Origin: Lingula anatina
Taxonomy: Eukaryota; Brachiopoda; Lingulata; Lingulida; Lingulidae
Assembly: GCF_001039355.2 (NCBI RefSeq)
Contig: NW_019775871.1
Coordinates: 59,838 to 123,837 of the forward strand
Direction: 5' to 3'
Length of the DNA stretch: 64,000 bases
The position numbers were made by a program, and so were the translations under genes. Below the pieces are notes generated by a model that worked only from the letters and a program-made list of their open reading frames with translations, ran no database searches and was not told where the DNA came from. Positions 1-11,521 of the stretch are shown here, in pieces. Position 1 is the stretch's first letter; the number at the start of each line of letters is the position of its first letter.

Positions 1-2
1 TG

Positions 3-260
3 TGTGGTTCATGCGTCCACGGAGACTGTGTCGAGATAGAGCTGGGTAATTTGACTTTGATTTCGCCCCGTCTTACTGGTCCTTTTTACCAGTGCCAGTG
101 TCACGAAAACTGGGCTGGGTCGGACTGCAATACCGACTGTGGAGATTTAGACTGCCATGGGCATGGCCAATGTTTTGCCAAGACACCGGGAAACCCTGTA
201 TGCGATTGCGACGATGGATTTATACCACCGTTTTGTAATGAAACAAGGAAGACAAACTGA
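3..260 (+). CDS. EGF-like Cys-rich ectodomain module, copy 1 (3' end of a gene entering from the left)
   Basis: An open frame enters from the left edge and stops at TGA 258-260. The visible 85 residues form a Cys-rich EGF-like pair whose cysteine spacing matches the two modules downstream (3093-3501 and 4923-5496): CVHGDC, then YQCQCHENWAGSDC, then GHGQC and PVCDCDDGF, ending with a final Cys and ETRKTN. Unlike those copies, there is no GT donor between the last Cys and the stop, so this looks like a terminal exon of a secreted or truncated relative, or a degenerate copy. An AATAAA lies at about 712-717. The signal peptide and 5' exons are outside the window. Homology to the EGF-TIR ectodomain is seen directly from the cysteine pattern; function is not known. 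Confidence 0.7.
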   Translation, partial: CGSCVHGDCVEIELGNLTLISPRLTGPFYQCQCHENWAGSDCNTDCGDLDCHGHGQCFAKTPGNPVCDCDDGFIPPFCNETRKTN

Positions 261-3092
261 GACAAATTGGGCAACTTGGAAGGAAAACGTTTTTTTTTTC
301 TACTTAGAAAAGTTATTTTTCTACCTCGAACTTTCCAGCAAGACACATCAAGATGACCAATACCTCACTGACCCTTTTATGTTTTTTAAGCGCTTTCCTG
401 GCCAGTGGGTAGGCTATTTGACTTGGGCCAGACTGGCGTTTTACAATATTTATCATGAATATCTTCTGACAAGTGTATTGTATCGGGGTAGGCATAGAAC
501 ACGAATTACACCAAAAAGTAAATGTGATCGCAAATATTCTGCCAGCTCCCATTAGGACGAGTTGCTCGATCGTGTAGCCTAACTGGTCGTGAACAGAGGT
601 TGTCAAGATGTTGAGGAGAGTGATAGCTAATTAACGAGGGTTTATTGAAGAGTAAGGACAAGCAAGTGAAGCGACCGAATGGATAAACACATCAGCACCT
701 TCGCCAGCCGTAATAAATAATCTCAATGGTCGAAAAAGTATTTATTTATATATTTATCATTATATGGTTAACAGTTACCCAACAGCTTTCACATGTTGTT
801 TAATTGACAAATATATTTTTTTACATTAGACGATGTACAATTACCATTGATATTTAATTTTTATAAAATGCCGTTAACCTCAAAGACTTAGTCTTCTATA
901 TTCAAATCATTGGTGTGTACGAAGTATGGTTTTCAGTATTATGTTATCTAAGTCACGGGTCAATGTAAAAGACCATCTTAAAACGGTGGAGAGCGACTTC
1001 GCTATTCAAAATAGTGACGTTTTTAGTGAAGAGTAAATGGAATCTGAAAAGCGAGTAAATGTGCGTATCCACCTAGAAACGCGATCTTACTTTAAGCACC
1101 TCAGATGTTACATTTGAGTATTTCCTTATTCATTTACATGACATTTGGTTTTATGTCGATGTCATGTCCTCGAATGAGTTTGTCAACATGAAAGTACCAA
1201 AGAGTGTGACTGTCATAAAAAATCTTTCGAAAGCGACATATGGAATACTGTAAGAGAAAAGGTGGATTGTTCATCTAATACAGAACCAAAATGATGTCCT
1301 TCGTAATTACATGTATAGATTAGCCAATCCAATACCAAGGGTGACGCACTTCCAAATGGAATGTGTTGGTAGTGATTTTTACTGAAGTATACCTCCTATA
1401 ACAATGAGTGGCACAAGTGCTGCTAAAGCATTGATAAATGTATGCCGAACTGCAGATTAATATAACATGTGAATAAATAGTTTTTACCAGATGAGAACTG
1501 TCAGGTTTTCGTTCACATTAACTTTTTTGGGGCCCTATGAATTGCATTTTAGATTGAAAATGGAAGGGGTCTGTTTTGTTTTGCCAATTGTCCAACTTAA
1601 CATTTTTTTCCTTTATGTACTTCTAAGAAATTATTTTCAATAGGGGAGATATTTTTTCTGTTGTGTTTATTGAAAGACGTCATGCAGCCAATCACAGGCG
1701 AGATTCTATAGTCACTGAAGGAAGTAACCCGAGAGTTCTTACTTCAGTTGAATGATATAATACTGTGATTGAGTTGACTATAACATTCGTGTATACTAGT
1801 ACATATTTTGGGTAAATGATTATACCTTTAGTGTTTTGAGGTTAAGTAACTAAATAGTGTAGGCGTTATATTTCTATACATGCTCCTTGATGACATGTAC
1901 TTTTTGAGATGAGATCATTCCCATCGAAGAAGACTAACAACAGATTATACGTAATCCAAGCTTACACGAAACATACCGACACACCCCTTAAATTACAAAA
2001 AAAGTTAGAAAATCACGTACCTAGGCTTCCAATGTACAAAGCGAATTTTGGAAAATATCTTTTGTGCGTGCTTGTTTGCATGCGTGTCTAAGTGCATGTC
2101 TTGGGGAATAGGCGAGAAGATTTGAGTCAAGTTTTGCCTAGAACGTTATTCGTTCTTTACTGGGGAATCAAAATAGAACTTGTTATTATTCCTACTGCAA
2201 TGACGGGCAACAAGTCATGATTAGAAAGAATGGTTACTCTTAGTTTTGTACGGGAATACGATATATCTTAGGGGCAAGCACACAGTAACTCCCACTACCG
2301 CCACCTTTACTTTATCTGTTACCTTTTCGGTCCCAGTGCCTTTCAGCTGTTACAGTGACTGTAATTATTTTTTGACCTTATTGTCATGCAAGTTAGCGAT
2401 CATCTACCGCTTTGGGCAAACTGAACAGCACACAGCAATTGACTTTATAATTAGTCATATAAAATAATATCCACAGACGGTGCAATACCAATATGCATGA
2501 TGGTGAGTTGTATGGAAGTTTTGGTTCAAACATCATGAGAACATTTTGGTCTTTAGATGAAGTCGCCATTGAAGTATACTGTGAAAAAAATGTTGGGAAT
2601 TAATCCTCGGAATAGAATTACTTCAACTTAGAATATTTATGTCATTATGGTGACAATCAAATTAACAAGATGACGTATGTTGTTTTCGCAAAGGATTTAC
2701 GCCTATGGTACCTTGGAGTTGAAGTTTTTGATGTCTTTTTGCGCTATCGAAGGCGTCTTAGGGTAGAATACTGCAGTAAAGGACACATTTTAATTCAATA
2801 TATTTGGTGACATATACCCGCTTGTCACATTGTGAAAGTGAGGCATACAATGGAAGTTGGTTAGTTCAAACATCGCAGGATTTGTCGTTGTCAACACGTC
2901 ATATGAGACATCTGTCCTAAAGCAAGGCGGAGAGCGTCTGCTTATATGTAATCAACGTGTGGCAGAATCTCAGTGTTTTTCTAAAAAAATTGGAAATCAA
3001 CTCATGGCAGTGTTTGCTTGATATCTTTGACATTCAGGTTTCATTCTGATGGAAAGGAATCCCTAATCTGCACCCGACAACAGACAAAAATA
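261..3092. other. Intergenic, no gene recognised
   Basis: AT-rich sequence between ectodomain copies 1 and 2. Only short open frames without recognisable domains or credible splice structure are present. It may hold the 3' UTR of the upstream copy (AATAAA near 712) and the promoter of the copy at 3093. I see no RNA gene and no long repeat here. Confidence 0.5.
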
Positions 3093-3509
3093 ATGCGCCA
3101 TAAGAGAATATTTACGTTACTTTTGACCGTTGTTGTGAACATGTCGGTTTTGGTCACTTTCCCGGATGGACGCCCGACTATTTTGGAAAACAGTGACAAT
3201 TTAACAATTGATCAACACAGCATCTTTACTCCTGTTGTAAACAACTTCTCGGACTGGGAACCGGGCACCTGCCCGGAAAATTACCCTTGTAAAAATGGAA
3301 CCTGTGTTACCGTCATGATGCCAACGGGACGGGCATTTAAGTGTAACTGTTACGATAACTATACAGGAGAGAACTGTGACAAATTCTGCCCGCGTAACTG
3401 TGGTGCCAACGGTAGCTGCACTATCTACAAGGATGTCCCGGTTTGTCAGTGTAACTGGCCCTATACAGGGAGTTTTTGTGAGGAGATGATGACCACACGA
3501 TGTAGGTAG
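3093..3509 (+). CDS. EGF-like ectodomain module, copy 2, with signal peptide (possible alternative first exon or soluble form)
   Basis: The start at 3093 (MRHKRIFTLLL) is preferred over the in-frame 3018 start because it opens a typical signal peptide of about 25 residues. The frame then carries the module CPENYPCKNGTC, YDNYTGENCDKFCP and PVCQCNWPYTGSFC, nearly identical to copy 3. A phase-1 donor, T|gtaggtag, follows residue position 3501. Copy 3 has the same donor sequence (A|gtaggtag), so the exon probably ends at 3501. Reading through the donor reaches TAG within two codons (3507-3509), giving a short secreted protein. No membrane or TIR exon lies before copy 3, so it either splices to the exon at 9881, skipping copy 3, or is a soluble or relict paralogue. 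It lacks the extra N-terminal EGF domain of copy 3. Confidence 0.7.
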   Translation: MRHKRIFTLLLTVVVNMSVLVTFPDGRPTILENSDNLTIDQHSIFTPVVNNFSDWEPGTCPENYPCKNGTCVTVMMPTGRAFKCNCYDNYTGENCDKFCPRNCGANGSCTIYKDVPVCQCNWPYTGSFCEEMMTTRCR

Positions 3510-4922
3510 CCTTGGTATTGATTGCTTTTGGGGATTTAAATGGTGTTTTAAATCCCCAACATCAAGATTAACATCTGGAACGGGTTCATTCCTATTTAAT
3601 TTTAAAAAAGATTCCATATTGTTATTCAGGTAGGACTTTTTTCCAAATGACCTTTTACATAAGGTTCGATCTTTTCCGGTTACGTGACCTTGACACTAGT
3701 TCGGCGTACTTACTTCCTCCCATATCTTTGATGTGTAGGCCTAATTTCTCATGTGAATTAAATAGAATTAAAAAAAACTTGTTTTTGGTAACGAATAGAT
3801 ATAGTAAGATCAGGTCCTCCATGCAAGTTGACCTAATTCAGCGCAAATCTGTGACTTCTGAGATCAATGTGGCGACTTTAAACACAATTCTTTTAATTTT
3901 AAACGCACACAACTTAAAAGCGCAAACTATCGAAGATAAATTTGGTCTCTTTTCATTTTTATTTTCATCCCTCAAGCTTATCTAACGGTTTTTAACGATT
4001 TTTTTCTGTTCAATGCGGATTGTATAATATAACGGCAATAAGGGCATTAAAGAATAATCGGTTTATAAATCATTAAAATGATTGGGGTTTCACTCTGATA
4101 CACTAGCAGAATGAAGAAAATGCATATAACATAACCTGAAAATAATGACCTTACCTAGAGATAATTTTTTTACCTGGCCCAGAAAAGTCATGGGCAGCAA
4201 GCAGTTAATAAGTGCAAAGAGCTAAAAAGACGTCGTTATCTACATGTCACGAGCTGAGAAATGATTGACAGGTATGCGTCTTCGGCGAATAACGTGGTTC
4301 ACTCCCTCCCCGGACTCCCACGTCAGCGATCGCGGAGATACTTATCGGGATTAAGGTTGATTAAGAGGTTTATGGGGGAGAATAATGATACTTTACGAGT
4401 GCAACATAATCGATAGCTTGATAGAGAAATCCAATGTTAGTTACATGATGTCAAATGGAATGGAGCGTCAACAGTGAGTCTGGGGTAGTTGTTCGCACAG
4501 TGTGGACGGTTTACGCGGCCTGAACTTGTCATGTCACCTGATTGCAGTGGTATGTTCGGTTAAGTTACAGTAGATCTAAACGGACTTTCTGGTACCAATG
4601 CACTTGGACAGTCGGTTCTACCCCCTTTTTTCGGAGAAATTCATTTTGACCGGCTGCGCCACGTTCTTCGCTGTCACAAGTGTTAAGTCTGATAGCGGCA
4701 CCCAGCCAAGTTGCGGCAGCTGGTCAAGCCACCTATACTTTGGGTATATTACTAAAAAAAATTGGCGACGAAAGTATCACCTGGAAACAAAGAGTTATCG
4801 GAACGGGCGTGGACTCACGGCAGGACTTTTGTTAATGTTTTCCATTTTCATATTTGGTGTGTCAGCTATTTTGTGCATGGAAGCTGTGCATGGTGTTTTT
4901 GGCGTTATTAACTTCTTGAACT
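3510..4922. other. Intergenic between ectodomain copies 2 and 3
   Basis: No domain-bearing frame is visible. A frame at 4598-5002 overlaps the start of the next gene in another phase and has no recognisable features; it probably represents 5' UTR or promoter sequence of the gene starting at 4923. Confidence 0.45.
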
Positions 4923-5607
4923 ATGGTTCGTTCCAAAATAAGAGCTCGGATACTAATGGCTGTAACTGTAGTCCTCGTGTTTTCTTCTGCCTCTTCGGAT
5001 GAAACCTTCATGTGGAGGTGCATGAACGATTGCGGTTTCAGGGCAAAGGGATACTGCAAAAATGGAGGTAACTGCACATTTGATCCAGAGAGCTGTCAGC
5101 GCTCCTGCTCGTGCAGGGAAGGATTTACTGGCGACTCGTGTGAAATCCTAAAATCTTTTCCCAAAAACGATGGAAATTTTACCCAGCATCAAGACGACAT
5201 TTTGACATCTGTCGTCGTTAATACCACCGAGGAATCGGGCTCTGGCACATGTCCGCAAAACTACCCCTGCAAAAATGGAACTTGTGTCACCGTCACAATG
5301 ACCTCTGGGCGCGCCTTTAAGTGTATCTGTTATGATAACTACACAGGAGAGAACTGTGACAAATTTTGTCCTCTTAACTGTGGATCCAATGGTACCTGCA
5401 CTATCCACAAAGGTGTCCCGGTTTGTCAGTGTAATTGGCCTTACACGGGGAGTTACTGTCAACAGTCGATCACGACTCTGTCAACAATAGTAGGAAGTAG
5501 GTAGATATGTTGTTGTGGTTTGGTTGGGTATTTGTACTACATTTATTGTTCTAAAGGTTTTTTTTTTGTCTGATGATTTTTTGGTACTTGTTCAGGTAGA
5601 TTTTCAT

Positions 5608-5654
<47 letters not shown>

Positions 5655-8600
5655 TATTTTGTAATTGTTCATGAGGGGGATAGAGGCGAGCGGTTTGAGT
5701 GCCATGACGACGAATTTTGAGATGCTTATAGACTACCGTTGCTTTAAAATAATTTTAAAACATTTCTGAGACTGCTGAATTGAACATAAATACAATGGTT
5801 GGATACAGAACTTAGGAAACCCAAGTCACCGTAATCTTCCCATTGGTTGGTTGCTTGGTGTCCTTTTTGGACATCTTTATAATATGCTCAACATTTCCTG
5901 GTATGCTGCTCAAATCTGACAAGTAGGATATTCCACGTGTTGTCCATGTTATCCACGGAAACAGTCTCAATAAATGGAAATTGAAAAATAAAATACATCA
6001 ACGAAAAGTCAAACTGACCCATGTAGCTATATGTAGCCTGGTGGGGTAGATTTCATAGGATGAAATGTGTAAAGGACTTAACTCGTGTCATAAATGGCGA
6101 ACGGGTGATCATGGATTGATGAAACATATTATTTAAATAAGTTTAAATATTATTTTATTGGTAGAAAATATTTAAATATAATTAAATAAATGATTTAACA
6201 GCTATAATTACGATCATAACGGACGAGAAACGATTCGGGGAACGGGGCGAGTGCTGACTTTGCCGTTCTCGGTGAACATAATCGTGAAACATCTGTTTTA
6301 TTGTGCGGTGTGACTCATTTCTAAGTAATCTTTATATAGTTATATGTCATGCTACATATAGGTGGGCATCATTTATCTACATCGTTTACTCAGCACTCAT
6401 CCTTATATTCATATTATTTATTTATTTATTTTTGAAGGGTGCGGCACAATAGTTCGAACTTTTTGACTGTCTGGGCCCGCCCTTTTTGAAGACAACCGGC
6501 GTTGTGTTGATATCTGAAAGCATCAAATGTGGCATGGGGCGGAGAGGTGGTTTATTTATGTAACTGTCTGAAGGTAGAGAGAGCGTGATGCGACAGATAT
6601 GAGTGTTTTTATGCCATACATCATACTCTGTTTTCACTACCGGCTCTTTCTATTCCAAGAATGTAATAAAACCACTCTGGTACCTGCCAATTATGCAGCC
6701 ACTGTTTCCACCCGAAGCTTTTCAGTCTAATGAATAATGTGTTTACCTCTATCATATAGTCACATCCCTCAGGTGCATTGATCAAGGTATGCATGCGCAC
6801 TGGAAGAGGAGCGATATAAGTCGCCTAACAGTCTGAACCTCAGTCTGGATGTGTGATTTTTTGTTACTTTAAGCCGACAGGAACAAATGTTTCGTCATAA
6901 TTTACTGCTTCGAGGGATGGTCGTAATTTGTACCTTTTTTAAGTATTAGTTTCGCCAAAATAATAAATGGTGTCTATAAAGTGCTTTAGTCCATTGTCAT
7001 TAAAACAACAAGGTTGGGGAGTATAACTCGTAAAATTTTTATGGGCCATAAAAAGAGAAACACTGTAGGCAATTATTTGCCCGTTTAAAGCAGTCTCTTC
7101 TTGGATGTATTGAGTATAACTAGGCTAGACGAAAACAAACTACAGTCGTTTTAAGTATGGTGCCCTTTGGTGGCATTTTCGATGAAATTTTAACTTTGGC
7201 GTGTATCTGCATTTCTTGTACGCTAATTTTTGGTCCATGTCTTTGATGAAACGTATACCAGCTAAGCGCAGCTATAAAAGTTTCGAAAAGTTTTTTTTTA
7301 CATATATGTAAATATGATTTTCAGTATTAAAAATGTAAAATTTTCTTGCGTAAGGTCATTCACGTAACCCAAATATTAATGTTTTATTATGATATTTTTA
7401 CTTCAAGCAAGTTTTATATATGTGTATGTGTACATCTCCATTCATTGCGCGATTTTGGCAGAAAGCGCAATAAGTCATTCTTGCTTAAGGTAATAACTGT
7501 GTTGGAACGGCAATTGCCAAAAGATGGTCAACGCCAACATATAATATAAAATAATGGGAATGTAACTATATGGTGGCAATGAAAAAAATGCGTTTTTAGT
7601 TTTCGACAGCGAGATTCTAATTCTATATTAAATGTCGAAATAATAAAACTATAAATCCGACAGTGTAATAATCAATATCATAATTTACTTGAGTAGGGGA
7701 GAGAGATTAAGTTTAATTTTGGGCGAGCTAATGGGACCTGCAAAAATGCCTGTTAATTGACATTCGTAACTCCTGCTTTTTCAACAGAATTTTTTGTGGG
7801 CAAAAAAGAATGTTGTTGCAAGAAAAATAATTCACCTATAGAGCACACCACAACAAGATATCAAAATCAATATGAAATTATTAAACCAACAGCATCATCC
7901 GTGACATCACGCATCTTTCACATTTTGCCTATTTGTTCACATCTGCATGTGGCTGTTTTGTTCAGGTTTTAGCTTCACTTTCCCTGCAGCTCTCTGAGGA
8001 TTTATATATGTAGTTTCGGCATTTATATCAAAATTCTGATAAATTTCATAGTTTCAATCGAGAATAACTCTAGAATAATTTGATGTTTGTTCATTCATAC
8101 CCCCTCTCATAAAAAAATATTTGAGTATCTTTTCATTGAATAAATCTGACAAATTGCTTGTAATGAATAGTGACAGTGAATAGGGAAATGATGGTTGAAT
8201 AATGACGATAAATTAGAAATCGTTGACTCTGTTTGAATACGGTTTCTACTACTGCATGATGGCTCGCTAACTGATTTACATACTTATGATTTATTTGAAA
8301 CATCATCGTTTCTATTAGGAAATCGTGGGTATGTACTTTGCATTAGGATATAAGAATATATTAGGATATAAGAATATTCCCATATTAAAAGCATGACATG
8401 ATAGTGTCATTAAATGAGTATGAGGCACATGCCATAATAAAATTGTTTTTTTTTCTGTTTCTGGTGTCTGAAGGAATTGATGGACTATTGCGCCCACACA
8501 TTTAAAGGTAAAGGAAACGACACGTGGGCAGTAAACTGAAAGGGATTTTATCGCTTTTGCAATATTTTCTCTTGAAAAATAATAAGTTTCTCATTTCCAG

Positions 8601-10621
8601 CCCTGTCAATGCATTGATTATAAACGTATTTTCTCGGCATTTGGGTGGCCATCGTATACGCCGTTAAAAGTGTCGTTGCTTTATCGAAGTTCAGTTTTAC
8701 GTCTCCTCATTAACCTAAGAGAAAGTATAAGTAAAGGACAAACACAAATATAGTGTTCGAAATTTGGCCGGTAGCGGTCGCTTTTATTGAAAGGTCCCTC
8801 TAGTAAAAGAATAGTTTTAGTTATTATATAGCATTAGATAATGTTGAATTGATTAAAATTACGTAATGTTATAGCATAAATAATAAATATCCAAACAAAT
8901 AGTGCACATATTTTCATTTGTGGGGTCTTCCCTATCTTCATCCAATTAAGAGGGTTTTTTTATATAAGTTATATATAGCCTACGCGTTAAAAAAACTATA
9001 TGTATGTTGATTTCCATACAAAAATATTTAGCAATTAAATCCCAAGGGTTTATTAATTATTTGAACTAATTGCAGTAGATGTACCTTAGTGAGTTATTTT
9101 TCAATAGCAGTGACTTGAATTTTATCAAATAATGTTATTCTGTATTGATTGCTTGCTCTGTCAGTATTTTTTCTTTTGTTCCTCTTAATAAATAATGAAA
9201 CTTATTTATCTAATTTTTTCATGAGTAATGTAACATTTAAAAAGGCCGAAAATGCGTTTTATCGTGTAAAAAATTTACATTATAAATCTCTGAGAAGAAA
9301 AGCGTCCCCGCGAACAGCAAAAACCTTCTTTCATTATTTCGCGCGTCCAAATTTAAAGTAGTGAAAATGAAACAAAAGTGTTTTAGACCTCCGCCAAAGA
9401 AAATTACCTCCAATGTGTTGACAACTGTGACCACAACATGTACTGTTTTAGGATATAAAATGTTACGAAGATCCATCTATCTTGATTAATTATGATCTTT
9501 TTTTATGGGAGCTCAGAGCGCTGAGAGCAAAGATGCGATTTATGGCAATCTAACTAATGCTTATGGTTGTTTTCTGTGCAACCTGACTTACGCACAAGGG
9601 TTTCTTCATATGGTAAATATTAAAGTGGATAGGGATTTTTTCGTTTTTTTGTATTCTATGAGTCCATATCCAACCACGTGCGTACTCATTCCTTTGGCTG
9701 TGCCAATTTGTCTTTGATGTTTGGCTTGGTTTCTGGTGAAGAAGAGGAGAGGAAGAATCAACAGTAAAATTGCTTGATGCTACTCTTGCTGTGAAGTGGA
9801 TAGAAACATGAGTAGCACTTGCGCGCTGATAAAATAAGATCCAACATGCATTAACAATAGTATTTCTAATTTGTTTCCAGCGGCGGTGATCCAAGTTCAA
9901 TCTACTCCAGACTGGTTGTGGTACATAGTGACTGCCTGTATCCTTCTCCTCATCCTCTTAATTGTGGTAGCGGTGGTGATGCCGCTCTACTTGTGGAAGC
10001 ACAGGAACATACTCATCTTGAAGATCGTGTATTATCTGAAGCCTTATGAAGATGACGGTACGTGCTGCTTCAGTCGGTTTAATTTATGACTAGCAATGCA
10101 AAATATTTTGGTGCTGTGAATAAAACCTAGATGTCAACATGAGTGTACCAAAATGACCTTGTCCTAATCAACAGATTGAGGTAACAACCAAACCATTTGA
10201 TACAGAGATCCACAAAAGGTATTTTGTTACTGAGTTCTTTTTGTAATATAGATTTCTCTAACTACAAACGCGATCCTTTTAAAAGCATGCTTATTTAACG
10301 CCACCATTCCGTATTTTACAGATGAAAAGAAGTACGACGCCTTCGTCTCATTCAAAGGTCGAACAGAAGACGAAGCCTTCGTGTACCGGACGCTAGCACT
10401 GAGACTGGAGAACGAGATGAACTTCAAGTTGTGTCTCCATGACAGGGATTTTATTCCTGGAGAATGTAAGCTTAAGAATCTCTCCTGTATTTCATTTATT
10501 GCTTCCCTGGTCACTGTGTGCTTACTAGAGATAAAGAAAGGGGGAAGTAGAGTTCTGGCTGGCGGTTAAAAATATTTTTATTTGTTCTATTTGTAGTTCA
10601 TACACTGCAGTTATTCCACCC

Positions 10622-10690
<69 letters not shown>

Positions 10691-11521
10691 CAAAGAAAAT
10701 AGTATCATGGAAATGTGAAGCAAAGCATTAGCATGGGACTTGAAGCCCGTATAAAGCTAAATAACGCATGTAAGTTGATTAACAGTGTTTATTTATTTTT
10801 ATTTATTTTAGATATAAGTGACCAGATTATAGACGCTATTGACAACAGTCGGCGTACCATATTGATACTTTCGCCTGACTATTGCAATAGCGAGTGGACC
10901 AAGTTTGAATACCACCGAGCCAGAGAGGAAATGTTGAGGAATAAGACACGAATTATACCAATTATGTATAAGGATATTTCATCAATCGAGGACATTGATC
11001 CAACGCTGAACGAGCTTTTGAGAAGCATAACTTACATAACATGGCCAGGGTTTGCAAGCGATGTAGCAAACAAACATGAACTAGAAGCCATAGACGACAA
11101 AAAAGCTAGAAAAGAAGAAGAACGGAGGCAAAAAGAAGAAGAGCGCTTCTGGCGTAAAGTGCATTTGACAATGCCTAAGAAACATAAGAACTCCTCAACG
11201 GAGCCGTTACCAAGTGATTCTTGTACTGTGCCGCTTAGCCCAATAAGCAACGGAAAAATAAATTCCGGTTTCACTAGCAACGACGAGACGCCATCTGTCC
11301 CACTATCTGACATACGCACAAGTCCCGAAGACTTATCCGAGATTAACGTCATTGTTGCTAACGGCAAAACATCAAAATATGAAGACGTGGACAGCAGCAG
11401 CACCATTCCATCATCCAATGGCTTTCTGCATAATAATGTTAAGTCAATTGACTTTCCTTTATCGCCAGCTTGTGAAAAGCAAAATGGACATCATCAAAAT
11501 GGACTAACTATCAGCGCTTGA
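4923..11521 (+). CDS. EGF-like/TIR single-pass membrane receptor
   Basis: Four exons with matching phase-1 junctions (4923-5496, 9881-10057, 10322-10465, 10812-11521) give 534 residues. Residues 1-26 are a signal peptide. Three EGF-like units follow (first GYCKNGGNC..CSCREGFTGDSC, then the pair shared with copies 1 and 2). A membrane span lies at about 203-230 (WLWYIVTACILLLILLIVVA) and a TIR domain at about 251-412. TIR box 1 is YDAFVSF (255-261), box 2/BB loop is RDFIPGE (292-298, Pro present) and box 3 is FW (411-412). A charged KARKEEERRQKEEER segment and a Ser-rich tail end the protein. TIR domains signal by TIR-TIR assembly or cleave NAD; here the membrane topology suggests a Toll-like receptor with EGF modules replacing leucine-rich repeats. 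The ligand is unknown. The first intron is about 4.4 kb; the TIR domain itself is split by an intron holding a CT tract. AATAAA at 12595-12600 is a likely poly(A) signal. Confidence 0.9.
5607..5655. repeat. (TTTA)n microsatellite in intron 1 of the EGF-TIR gene
   Basis: About twelve uninterrupted TTTA units lie 110 bases after the phase-1 donor of the ectodomain exon. Confidence 0.95.
10624..10687. repeat. (CT)n microsatellite inside the TIR-domain intron
   Basis: About 32 pure CT units lie 5' of the last TIR exon. The tract is pyrimidine-rich on the coding strand, but a separate normal acceptor (TTTTAG, 10806-10811) is used, so it is probably not the acceptor tract itself. Confidence 0.95.

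Noticed and set aside
4598-5002. 134-codon frame overlapping the start of the EGF-TIR gene
   Set aside because: It is in another phase, lacks a domain, and the overlapping frame has a signal peptide and EGF modules.
5600-5660. Possible CRISPR-like or other array in tandem repeats
   Set aside because: All short-period repeats here are ordinary microsatellites; there are no spaced unique spacers, and the genome is animal.
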